Of a stretch of DNA of 64,000 nt, positions 42,901 to 53,400 are shown piece after piece (the first letter of the stretch is position 1; the number at the start of each line of letters is the position of its first letter). Origin of the DNA: Cyanophora paradoxa (lineage: Eukaryota > Glaucocystophyceae > Cyanophorales > Cyanophoraceae); contig QPMI01000212.1 of the NCBI GenBank assembly GCA_004431415.1, positions 81,678 to 145,677 on the forward strand, read 5' to 3'. The notes under the pieces were generated by a model. The model searched no databases. It saw nothing but the letters and a program-made list of their open reading frames with translations, and was not told the origin of the DNA. Made by a program: the position numbers and the translations under genes.

Positions 42901-44921
42901 CCCGTTCGTGGCGGGGGCGGCGGCGCTGGTGCGGCAGTACCTGCGTGAGGGGTACTTCCCCTCGGGGGCGGCACGGGCGGCGGACGCGATCCCGTCGCCC
43001 TCGGCGGCGCTGCTGCGGGCCATGCTGCTCCACTCGGCCGCCTCCCTCACGGGCTTCCTCCCGACCCGCGACAACCCCCGCGGCAGCCCGCTCCCCGCCG
43101 CCCCCAGCTTCCCCCAGGCGCCTCCCCGCCTGCCGCGGCCCCCTCCCCTCGGGCCTGAGGCGCGGCAGGGGTACGGGGTGGTGCGGCTGGCGTCGGTGCT
43201 GCGCTTCCCCGACTCGGCGTTCAACCTGCACCTGCACGACTCGCCGGTGGCGCCCCCCGCCGGCGAGCTCGTCGAGTACCGCCTCCAGGCCCGCCGCGCC
43301 GCGCCCCGCCGGCCGGCCGCGCTGGGGTGGGGCGGGGTGAGGCGGGGGCGGCAGGTGACGGAGGGCGGGGGGCCGCTGCGGGCGACGCTGGCGTGGACGG
43401 ACCCGCCGGCCTCGGCCATGTCCGCCCTCGCCCTCGTCAACGACCTCAACCTCATCGTCGTCGCCGAGGCCCGCCCCGCCCCCTCCCCGCCCCGCCCCGC
43501 CCGAGCGCCCCGCCCCCCGCAGGCCACCGGCGAGACCTTCCGGGGCAACGGCGGCGCTCGTCTCGATAACCTCAACAACAACGAGCAGGTCACGATCTCC
43601 GCGCCTCGCGCGGCGGTCTACGCCGTCCGCATCAACGGCTCCGTCCGCACCGGTGCGCTCCGCCGCCCGCGCCCCGCCCCGCTCCGCCCCCGCGAGCCCG
43701 CCGCCGCAGGCCCGCAGCCGTACGCCCTCGTCATCACCGGCCGCTTCACCCTCCTATCCCCGGCCTCGGGTGCGCGGGGCGCGCTCCCCCCGTTGGGCGG
43801 CCGCCGAAGGGGCGGGGCAGGGACGCGGGTGAGTCAGGCGAGCGAGACGGGCTCGTCCTCGAGCTCCCTCAGCAGCGGGGCCGTCGCCGGCATCGCCGCC
43901 GGGGCCGCCGCCGCCGGCCTGCTCCTCCTCGCCCTCGCGTGCGCCCCCGCCGCTGCCCCCGCCACTGCGCCCCCCGACCCCGCCCTCAACCCCAGAATCT
44001 TCTCCCTCGTCTACCTCTCCCGGCGCCAGTCACGGCCCCAGGGCCACACCGTTGGGCCTCCGGCCCCTCCCCCGCCTCCACCGCCCCTCGCCCCTGCACC
44101 GGGCCCTGCGCCTCTCGGACCCTCTAACTACAGCCCGTACCCCACCGCCTATCCCTCCGCCCCCGCCTACCCCTCCGCCCCCTACCCGCCGGCCCCCTAC
44201 CCGCCCTACCCTGCTCCAAGCGCCCCCCCGGTAAACCCCTGCTTTTGTTGTCCGCGCGCCCTCACAAGAGCACCGACGCTCGCGCAGCAGGCGGCGCCGT
44301 TCGTGCCGCCCCGCGCGGCCGCGGTCAGCCGCTCGCCGCCGCTGCCCCTCGAGGCTCCGGCGGCCCGCGCGTGCGTTCCCCTCCAGGCACGCCGCGGTCC
44401 CGCACCGACGGCCCCGCGACAGGCCGCACAGCCCGGGGCGGGGCGGCAGCCCGCAGGCGTCCCGGGGCCCCTCCGCGAGCCCCTCGCGCGATGCATCCCT
44501 GCGCGGCAACTCCCTGCGTGCTTCCCGTGCGGCCACCAGCGCCGCCCGCCCCGCCTGTGTGCCCCAGCACCGCTTACGGTCTGGCAGGGCCGAGCGCCCC
44601 GCGACGGAGCGCGGCGCGCGTCTGCCGCGGCTCCCGACCGAGGCGACGCGCGCCCCGGCGGCACCCGAGGGCGAGGGGGCGAGCGCCGCGCGCCAGCCGC
44701 GCCTGCCGGGAGCCGGCGGCTCGCGCCACAGCTCCTCGGCGCTGGGGGAGGGCCCGGGTCCCGAATCGGCGCGGGGGGAGGGCCCCGAGGGTCGCGTGCG
44801 GCTCCCCAAGCTGCCCTCGGGCCCCGCGACCGCGCTGGGGGCGAGCCCGCCGGAGAGCGCACATGCGTGGCCCCTGCCGCCCGCCGTCGCCGTCGGCGGC
44901 GCTTACGCGCCCGAGATGTGA
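39950..44921 (+). CDS. Membrane-anchored subtilisin-family protease (KP-43 type)
   Basis: An S8 serine protease predicted to act outside the cell or in a secretory compartment. The signal peptide is MGRGDGAVACWMLALLASAL; a prodomain follows (HIEEHAASEQTAVEALLAG). Catalytic elements are all present: Asp in GEGEIVGIADDGVDWDH, His in HGTHVAASLVGE, the oxyanion Asn in VVYAAGNDGDQG, and Ser in GTS joined across an intron to MAAPFVAGAAALVRQY. KP-43-type blocks include YHGVAPGAKLVFQDFGAF and GVRIHSDSWGCAP. A C-terminal beta-domain (LRATLAWTDPPAS, LVNDLNLIV, QVTISAPRAAVYAVRINGS) is followed by a membrane helix (GAVAGIAAGAAAAGLLLLAL) and a long cytosolic Pro/Tyr- then Arg/Ser-rich tail ending GGAYAPEM at TGA 44919-44921. 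Many short introns; early prodomain joins are approximate. Confidence 0.88.
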
Positions 44922-44979
44922 TGCAGCTTTTGTTCGCATAGATAAGATATAGTACGTGGCGGGCGGGGGGCGGGCGGGG

Positions 44980-47900
44980 CTAGCTGGCGTCGAGCTGGGA
45001 GAGTGCCGTGCGCACGCGGTCTCTTACGTCCAGGTCGACGTCTCCCGCCATGCCCCGCAGCCGCTCCCCGAAGCCCAGCGCCCGCAGCTTCGCGCCCCGC
45101 GCCGCCGTGCCCGCGTCGTCCCGCCACGTCAGGTTGATCACGCACCAGATCGCCGCCACGCGTATGGCGCTCCTCGCGTGGCCCTGCGCGGCCGGCTCAC
45201 GGGGGCCGGGCGGCGCGGCGGCGGCGGCGACGGCGGCGGCGGGGCGCGCCATGTGCTCGAGGACGGCGCGGAGGAGGGCGGGGCTCTGCATGATGGCCTC
45301 CTTGTGGGCCTCGTCCCCGCACGCCACGTTCGTCACCACATACAGCGCCTGCCGGGCCGGCGTCAGGGGCGGGGCGGCGGGGCGGGGCGGGCGGGGGGCC
45401 TGGGTGATGGTCTCGGGGCGGTCGGAGGCGAGGCAGCGCTCGATGGCCGGCATGAGCTGGGGCCCGGCCCCCTCGAAGACCGCCTCGATGTCCCCCCGCT
45501 TGCCGTACGCGAGCTGCCGCCCGGTGAGGGCGGCCGGTGGCCGGGGGCGGGCGGCGCGGCGGGCGCGCACGTTGCGGAGGAGGGTGAGGGCCTGCTCCTG
45601 GACGGGGGGCGAGGGGTCCTCGAGGAGGCGGAAGAGGCGCCCGTACGTCAGTTCCGCCATGATCGCCCCCTTCACCTCCGACTCCGCCATGTACGAGAGG
45701 TTCTGCGCCCCGCTCGCCCCCGCCCCGCGCGCGCGCCCCGGAGGGCGGGGGCGGGCCTTGAGGGCCCAGACGGCGTTGAGGCGGAGGGTGGCGTCCGGGG
45801 CCGAGGCGAGGGCCACGAGGCGCGCCACGCCGCCCTGCTCCAGCACCACCTTCTTCATCTGCGCCCCGCCTCGCCCCCCGGCCCCGGACGGGGCGCGCGG
45901 CGCGCACGGGGCTGAAGTCGAGGACGATGTTGCAGACGGTGGCCGCCGCCGAGACCTGCACCTCCACGCTTTCGTCCTGCAGCAGCTGCCCCCCGCCCCG
46001 CCTCAGCCTCGCTCCAGGCCGCGCACGCGGAGCGCAAGTGGAAAAGGGTGTGGGAAGTGTATCCCCGCGCGCGGTGCCGCGCCGCAGGCCTCGCGAGGCG
46101 CGGCAGAGGCTTGGAAGCGCGGGGGCGGGCCGCGAGCGTGGCGGCGGCCCAGGGGTCGATGTTGCACGTCACATACTCAGGCGGGGCGGCACTCGAGCCC
46201 GCGCCTGCCTGGTTCTGTGCAGAGGCGCCGCCCCGTCCGGGGGCGAAGGAGAGGGCGGGGGCAGGGACCTTGAAGAGGGGGAGGGCGATGCCTGCGTCGA
46301 CGAGGGAGGTGCGGAGGTTCTGGGCGGGGCGTGGGGTGGGGCGTGGGGCGGGGCGGGGCGCGGGGCGGGGCGGGGCGGGCGGCGGGGGAGGCGGGACCTT
46401 GACGGAGCGGGAGAGGGAGCGGGCGAGGCGGCAGGCGGCAGCGCGCACGGGCCCCTCGCGGTCCTCGAGGGCCGCCACGAGCGCCGGCAGCACGCGCGCC
46501 TCGATGCACGCCTTCCGGCTCTCCTCCAGCGCCCCGCTGTCCCCGCCCCCGCTCGACCCCGCCCACCACCCCCGACGCCCCGAGCCGCCTCCCGCGTACC
46601 ATAGAGCCGCGAGCGCCGTCAGGGCGCCCTGCGGGGCAGTGACGGGGGCGGGGCGGCGCGGGGCGGCTGCGGCGGGGCGGGCGGGCCTCGCGGAGGGCCG
46701 CGGGAGATCCCGGGGCAGCGACGAATGCGCCCAGCTTGGCAATCGCGTCGGCGTCCGCAGCCGCCTTCTGCTTCGCAAAGCCGCTCAAGCGGGGCGGGGC
46801 GGGAGGGGCGGGGCGGGGCGGGCGCCTGGAGCTCGTCGGAGTCTGCGACGAGGGCGGCGAGGAGGCGCGCGGCGGCGGCCCGCGTCTCTGCGTCGTGCTC
46901 CGCCCCGAAGAGCTTGACGAGGGCGGGGAGCACTTGCTGCGCCCCCCGCCCCGAGCTCGCCCCGGTGCGCCGCGGCGGGGCCGCCGGCGGGCGCACCGTG
47001 AGGCGCATCTCGAGGACGGCCCGCTCCTGCGCGCTCCCGCTCATGTGCACCACGCTGCCGCCCGTCAGCCGCCCCCCGCCCCCTCCCCGCCCCCCGACGC
47101 ACCACGTCGCCGCCAGCAGCCGTATGCGCGGTCTGCGCGGGCGGGGGCGTCGGGGGCGGACTAGGGGCGGAGGCGGGGCGCGGGGGCGCGGGCCTCCTGT
47201 CGCGGACGAGGCGGAGGATGGGGCCGGCGTGCTGGGCGAGGAGGCGGCCCACCGCGGGGCTGCCTCGGCTCAGCGTCCCCAGGCACTCCAGCGCCGCCTC
47301 TTGGCTCTGGCGCCCCCTCAGCCCGGCGAGGGGCGGCGGCCGGCCGGGGCTTGCCCGCGGGCTCGCGGCGGAGAGGAGGTGGAGGAAGAGAGGCACGCCG
47401 CCGTGCTCGAGGATCCACTCCCGGTGCTCGGCAGCCCCGCAGCACCGCGCCACCACGCTCGCCGCCGCCTGCGCCCCGCCCCGCCGCGCCTCGCCTCGGC
47501 TCCCCTCCCAATGGGGTGGTGTCGTCCCCGCACCTCGCTGATGAGGTCGGACCCCGAGGAGAGGAGCGGCAGCATGCCGTGCAGCACCTCCGCCTCCGCC
47601 CTGCCCCCGCCGCCGAGCTCAACGGAGCCGCGGCGGGGTCGGCTGGCGCAGCGCACGGCGGCGCGCTGGGGGCGTTGAAGAGCGTCCGCAGCGCGCGGGC
47701 GGCGGCCTGCGCGGAGTCACACGCGCCGCGCGGCCGCCCTGGCGGGCCACGCGCCTCGACGACCTTCAGCCGGAGTTCCGCGGCCGAGGGCAAGGTTGAA
47801 CCGTTCCCGCGGGTGAGCAGCAGGAGCGCCTTGCTCGCGCCGGCAGCGAAGAGGCTCCGAACCCCCTCATCGTTCCCTGCCGCCGCGCGTTCATGAGGGC

Positions 47901-48233
47901 GGCGTCCGGGGCATGACACGGTGCGCGGACCGTGCGCAAGAGAGCCAATTGCGCCCGCCGCCTGTACGACGATCGATGCGTCCTCCTCCGCGAGCAGCTT
48001 GACGAGCTTCTCGGCCACGCCCAGCTTGATGAGTTGTGCCTTGCGCGTCCTGGATCCAATCGCGAGGTTCTTGAGGTCCCGCGCCGCCTTGAAGCTGCGG
48101 CGTGCGGTGAGCTTCTGCCCTTGCGGGAGCGCTGACGTACGCACCGATCTTCCGGCGAGGGCGCGTCGAGGAGCTCCGCTGCCGCTTTTTCTGGACCGGC
48201 TCGGCAGCTCGGCTCCAGCACCACCCCCGGCAT
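44980..48233 (-). CDS. ARMC8: ARMC8 (Gid5/Vid28), armadillo subunit of the GID/CTLH ubiquitin ligase
   Basis: In yeast and animals this subunit holds substrate receptors in the GID/CTLH E3 ligase. ATG 48233-48231 gives [20 protein letters not shown]. The first intron joins SPEDR to [20 protein letters not shown], the family's start of the armadillo array. Repeats follow: [95 protein letters not shown]. The conserved C-terminal block [17 protein letters not shown], then [15 protein letters not shown] and [18 protein letters not shown], ends at TAG 44982-44980. It is tail-to-tail with the subtilase, 58 bp apart. Family assignment rests mainly on the N- and C-terminal blocks; the middle has several short introns whose edges I did not fix. 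Confidence 0.85.
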
Positions 48234-48324
48234 GTCGGGCGAAAGAGAAAGGGTCGATGAAGAAGGGGGCTAGGGGGCGATTCCCGGGCGAATGGGGCGG
48301 GGGTAGTGGCAAACACCCTGGCGC
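48234..48324. promoter_or_regulatory. Divergent promoter region (ARMC8 / Cys-rich protein)
   Basis: 91 bp between opposed start codons. Confidence 0.45.
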
Positions 48325-50195
48325 ATGGAGGGATTCCCGGCCCCGGCTCCGGGGACCACGGAGCACCCCGAGAATCTCAATGCAGCCGCCGGAGAGTCCA
48401 GCAGAGAGGTTTCGGGGGACTTCGACCAGACCGCGCATTTCGGTCAGGTGGTGGAAGCGAAAATCGATGGCTACATCGACTGCGGGTTCTTTATCACAGC
48501 GCGGATAGGCGGACGCGAGTTCCGAGGAATGCTGCTCGATACATCGAATAGAACGTGAGACCTGCGCCCTTCATCGTTTTCTTCGGATTCTGGCTGATTC
48601 GCAAGGCAGGACGCGAGCCGTTCGCGCCCCTCTCACCGCGGAATCCCTCGCTGCGCACGACAAACACACGAGAGCGCGGACCCAACGACGCCGATCCCGG
48701 CAGTCCGGCGCCGCGTCTGTAGCTGGGCAGTCCGTAGCTGGGATGTCCGTTCATAGCGTCGGTGAGCCTCTCGCCTCAGCTAGCGGCAGCTCAGCTAAGC
48801 CTGGCCGCGGCCTCGTGGCTGAACTGACTAGGGTGCTGCAGGCGCCGAAACTACGATGACAACGCGCACGGGCGACGTAAACCTCCCTGTGGGCTACAAT
48901 ACAGACGAGGACGACGGGGACCCGAATAAAGTGCGTGGCGGCGGCTTCCTGCCCTCGCCGGAGCGCCCGGCTCAGCTACAGCTGCGCAGGTCCCGGTCGG
49001 AGTCGTGCTGTCGGCGAAGGGCGTAGCGCGGCGCTTCAGGGGTTGCCCCTGTCACCGGAGGAAGTGCCCGCGGTGCCATCGGTGCCTGAAGAGGCACTGC
49101 AAGTGCGGCTACGTGCCGCCTCCGGAGGGAGCTGAGGCAGCCGGGGAGGACGACGGGCGCAGCGACTGGGAGTCTATGAGTGTGCGCTCCTTCGTTAGCG
49201 CCCGGTCTGCGGCTTCAGCGTCCTCTCGGGGAAGCACGCCCGCCAAGCGCCGCAGCCGCAAGCCCAAGGCCGCCGTCGACTCCGCGAGCGCTGCGGCGGC
49301 GGCGGCCGCCGCCGCCGCTGCCGTAGCGGCCGATGTGTACGGGACAGCGATTCCGCCTGGCTCTTCGGCGCCGGCTTCAGCGCCGGGGTTGGCGGCGCCG
49401 AGCCCGTCGGGGTTGGGGGACGGTCTCCCCGCGAACCTCCCAATCACCCTCCCCATTCCGCCCGAAGCCCTCGCCCCCGCCATCTCTCTCACAGCTTCAC
49501 CCCATTCCATCGCCCCCACGCCCGCTGCGCCGCCCCCGGCAGCAGCCCCACCGGCCCCTGCGGGGGCCGCTCCGCCACGCAAGGTCGGCCCCGCAGCGCG
49601 TGCCTCGCCGCCGGTGAGGGCGGAGGAGGCGGCGCACGGCGCGGAGGCGGGAAGCGGGTCGGAGGCCTCCGGCTCCCTGAAGCGCAAGGCTGGAGAGGCA
49701 GGCCCCGAAGCGGACCCGCACGCCCCCGCCCCCTCCTCCACCACCCCTTCCTCCACTGCCCCATTTTCCGCTGCGCCCGGCGGGCGCCTCGTCGCTCTCG
49801 GTGCCTCCGCGCCCGCTGCCTCCCTCCCCAGCTCCGCATCATCGGCCGCCACATCCTCGGCCCCCGCCACCGCCCCGGCCTCCGCTCCAGCGCCGGCCGC
49901 TCCGAACGCGAACCGCTTCTCGTCGTCCGTAAACCAGCAGCCGGGCACCGCCAACGGGCGCTCTAGCAGCGAGCAGGAGGCCGGCCCTCGCGCCGCCAAG
50001 CGCAGCAGACCTCCTGGCGCACCAGCGGCGGCCGCCGCCCTGGCGCCCGCCGCTTCGGCTGCCGCCCTGGCGCCCGCCGCTTCGGCTGCCTCTGGTGCCT
50101 CCGCGGCGGCTAACTCGTCGTCGGCGGGGAGCACCGCAGCGCCTGCCATGGCCAGCGCAGCGTTGCCGGCGGCGGCAGGCGGCCCTCTGGCGTGA
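48325..50195 (+). CDS. Cys/His-cluster nuclear-type protein with long Ala/Pro/Ser tail
   Basis: The first exon (from ATG 48325, MEGFPAPAPG) encodes GQVVEAKIDGYIDCGFFITA and GGREFRGMLLD. This resembles a small beta-domain found in plant AT-hook/chromatin-type proteins with an IDGxFDxG(Y/F)L pattern. Near 48856-48931 comes MTTRTGDVNLPVGYNTDEDD, joined by a GT-AG intron to VPVGVVLSAKGVARRFRG and the cluster CPCHRRKCPRCHRCL, then HCKCGY, probably zinc-binding. The remaining 360 residues are Ala/Pro/Ser-rich with polyalanine, a basic KRRSRKPKA and KRSRPPG. A 27-bp tandem repeat at 50033-50090 encodes ALAPAASAA twice. The join between the first exon and 48842 is unresolved because phases do not match a single intron, so these could be two genes. 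The stop is TGA 50193-50195. Confidence 0.5.
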
Positions 50196-50464
50196 GACAG
50201 GAGGGGAACTGGACTCTGCGGAGCCGTCCTCGAGGCGACCCAGTCCCCGCGCCACTCTTTGACGCGCGCCCCGTCACGGCGTTGCGCCCGCCCAATTTCC
50301 CGTCCGTAGAGTGGATCAAACTGGCATGCTTTCGGACAGTCCTAGTAGGCCTCCGCTAAGACTGCAACTGGTCCTTCTGGATGGTTTCCTAGACAACCTG
50401 TAGGGGCGGCGGCTGCTCGCCGTGCGGGGGGCCCGAGGTGGGGCCCGGGGTGCGGGGGGTCGCC
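50196..50464. other. Convergent 3' region
   Basis: Short gap between the stop codons of two convergent genes. It should hold both 3' ends. Nothing else is seen. Confidence 0.4.
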
Positions 50465-53400
50465 CTAGGGGCGCGGGCCTCCGAAGAAGCGGGCGATGGA
50501 GGCCTGCTTGAGGGAGTCCCCCTGGCAGGGCCCGAAGAGGCCCGGCTTCGCCTTGGGCCCGCTCCCCGCCCGCTTCTTCTTCTGCTTTGGGGCGGAGCTC
50601 GCCGCCCGCGGCTTCTTCGCCGCTGGCGCCTTCAGCTCGGGCCCCCGCCGCTTGCCGCCCTCCCCGCCCGACTCCTCCTCCTCCTCGTCGGCCGCGGGCC
50701 GCGGGACACGACGCCTCCGCCGAACCGCAGGGCCCTCCTCCTCCTCCGCCTCCTCCGCGTCGACGTCGATAGCATGCGCGCCGTCTTCGTCGCCCTGCGA
50801 TGCCCGCTCCGGCGTCCGCTCCTCCCCCCCCGCCACCGCCTCCTCCTCGTCCAGCGGCCGCAGCCGCTTTGACCGCGGCGCGTCGCTCGTCTCTGAGCCC
50901 CGCCGCTGCCGGCCCCTCCGCCCGACCGGCCCCCCCTCGTCTTCCTCCTCGTCTTCTGCTGCAGCGCCCTCTGCATCTTCCGGGGCCGCATCCGCTGCCT
51001 CGGCTTGCGCATCCTCGAAATCCGCATTGTCTCCCTTCCTGCTGAAGCGCGGCGCCGCCGCTGACCGCGCCTGCACCTCCGGCGCTGCGGCGGGCGTGAG
51101 GCGACGTGGTGCGGTGGGGCGGGGCGGGCCGCACGGGCGAGGGTGCGGAGGGCGAGGGGCGGAGCAAAGCGGGAGGAGCCGAGCTCGTTGGCGGCGGCGA
51201 CCTCGAAGACGTATTCGGTGTCAGGCCGCAGCCGCCCCGCCTCGTACACACGTGCCGCTCCGCGGTAGTACACCCGCCCTGCAACCGGCAGTAAGACCCC
51301 GGCGCGGGGCTTGGGGCGCGGCGGGCGTGCCGTTCATCTTGAGAATGTACTCGTCGACGGAGCGGGGCCCGACGGCTGGCGGGTCCCACGCAAGCAACGC
51401 CGTCCGCTCCGTCACCTCGCTCACCCGCAGCTTCTCCGGAAGCCCCGGCGGCACTGCCGGCGCGTCGCTCGAGGGCGGAGGAGGGGTCGGGGTCGGCCGC
51501 ACGCTCGCAGGCCCCGGTGGAGAGGATGGAAACCTGGGTCCAGCCGCGATGCCCCCGCGAGTTGGCGGCCAGCAGGCGGAAGCGGTACTCGCTGCGCGGC
51601 GCCAGGCCTTCGACCCGTGCCCGGCACTCCGGGCCTCGGTACGCCTCGCGGACGTCCTTCCCCTCCCCGCGCATTTGCAGCATGTACATGACGTTGTCTG
51701 CGGCGGTAGACGTATCACGAGCGGGCCGCGGCAGACAGGGGGCGGCGGCCGCACCATCGCCGCGGCCATTGACCGGATCCCACTCGACCTCGATCCACTC
51801 GGCGCCTGCTGCCACCGCCCGCGGAGGCACTTCTGGCCGATCTGGCGCCGCTGCGAGGGCCCAGTGTCGGCTGGGGCGATGGAGCTCGAGCGGGGTGCTT
51901 GGCGCGGGGCACCGGCGTCGGTGACAACGGTGAGGAGGTCACTGTAGGGGCCGGGTCCCTTGCTGTTGAGGGCGACGACGCGCAGCTCGTACGCCTTGCC
52001 GCCCAGCAGCCCCGCGATCTCGTACGCGCGCTCCTTCCCCAGATACACTTCAATGAACTCGCCCCGCCCCGCCACGCGGATCTGGGCGGGCTGCTCAGGG
52101 CAGCGCTGCGGGGGCAGGCAGGTGGGGCAGAGGGCGGGGCGGACCTCGAGGGAGTACTTGCGGACGGGGTCGCCGCCGTCGCGGAGCGGATGGTCCCAAG
52201 CAAGAGCGACACGTTCGTCGCTCTTCTCGACGAGGCGCAGGTCGACGGGGGCCCCCGGCGGGCCCGGGTCCGTCAGCACCGCCACGTGCTTCCCGAACTC
52301 GCCCCGGCCGAGCGCATTCACCGCCTGCCGGCGCCCGTCGGCGACGGCGGCCGGCGCGCGGCTGCGGCGGGGGCGCACGGCGACGCGGAACTTGTACAGG
52401 ATGACGGGCCGCAGGTCGTTCGCCTGCGCCGCGGCGGTCAGGCGGCCCACAAGCCCCGGGAGGAGGCGGCGTGCCGTGAACTCGGTGGCGGGGCCCTCGT
52501 AGACGGTCTCCCAGGGCTTCGCCAGCGGCTGCATCTGGAGCACGTAGCTGCAAGGGGCGGTCAGCAGGGCCGGCGCGCGGCGGGCTGTGGGGCCCACGAG
52601 GTGACGGGGGAGCCGCCGTTGGAGGCGGGCGCGCTCCAGACGACGCGGGCCCAGGAGGAGCCGCAGCCGCGCCGGACGGGTGGGAGGGGCGCCTCGGGCG
52701 GCGCCGCGGCGGTGGTCACGTGCGCCGGCTCCGAGCGCTCCCCGGCGCCCTCGGCGTTGCGCGCGGCGACGGAGAAGGTGTAGGACTCGTTGGCCTTGAG
52801 GCCGTCGAGGGTACAGCGCGGCTCGGCGCCAGCCCAGAGGGGCGAGAGGGCCCCCGCGGGTGCCCTCCCCCGCTCTAGATGGACCTCGTAGACGACTTGT
52901 GCGCCGTCGGCACCCGCCTCGACGCGCTCCCACTCCAACTCCACCCGCCCCGCCCCCGCAGCCGACGCTCGAGCCCCCGCGACGCGCCCGGGGGGCGCTG
53001 CGCGCAGCACTCCTCGGTTGGTGGCGGGGCGGGCGGGGCGAGGCGGGGTGGCGCGGGCGGACCGGCGCGGGTGGTGATGCGTGTGTCGTGGGAGAGACGC
53101 GAGAGCCCGGCCTCGTTGAGGGCGGCCGCCCGGAAGGAGAAGGAGGTGCAGGGCGGGAGACCGGGAAGGAGGAAGCAAGCGGCGCCAGCCTCAGCGGGGG
53201 CGGCCGCAGCGACGGGGCGGCCGTCAAGGAAGAGGAGGTAGGCAGTCACGGCGGCAGCCTCGTCCGGCTGCGCCTCCCGCTCGGGGGAAAAGTAACCTAC
53301 CTCTACCGCCACCTCCCCGCCCGCCGCCTGCGACACCCGCGGCGGCGGCAGCCGCTGCGCCACGTCTGCCTTTCCCTGATCAGCCGGGGGAGGCGGGTGC

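Noticed and set aside
39950-44921. Annotating the subtilase as tripeptidyl-peptidase II
   Set aside because: The blocks around the active site and the C-terminal beta-domain plus membrane helix fit KP-43-type subtilases, and TPP II-specific regions are absent.
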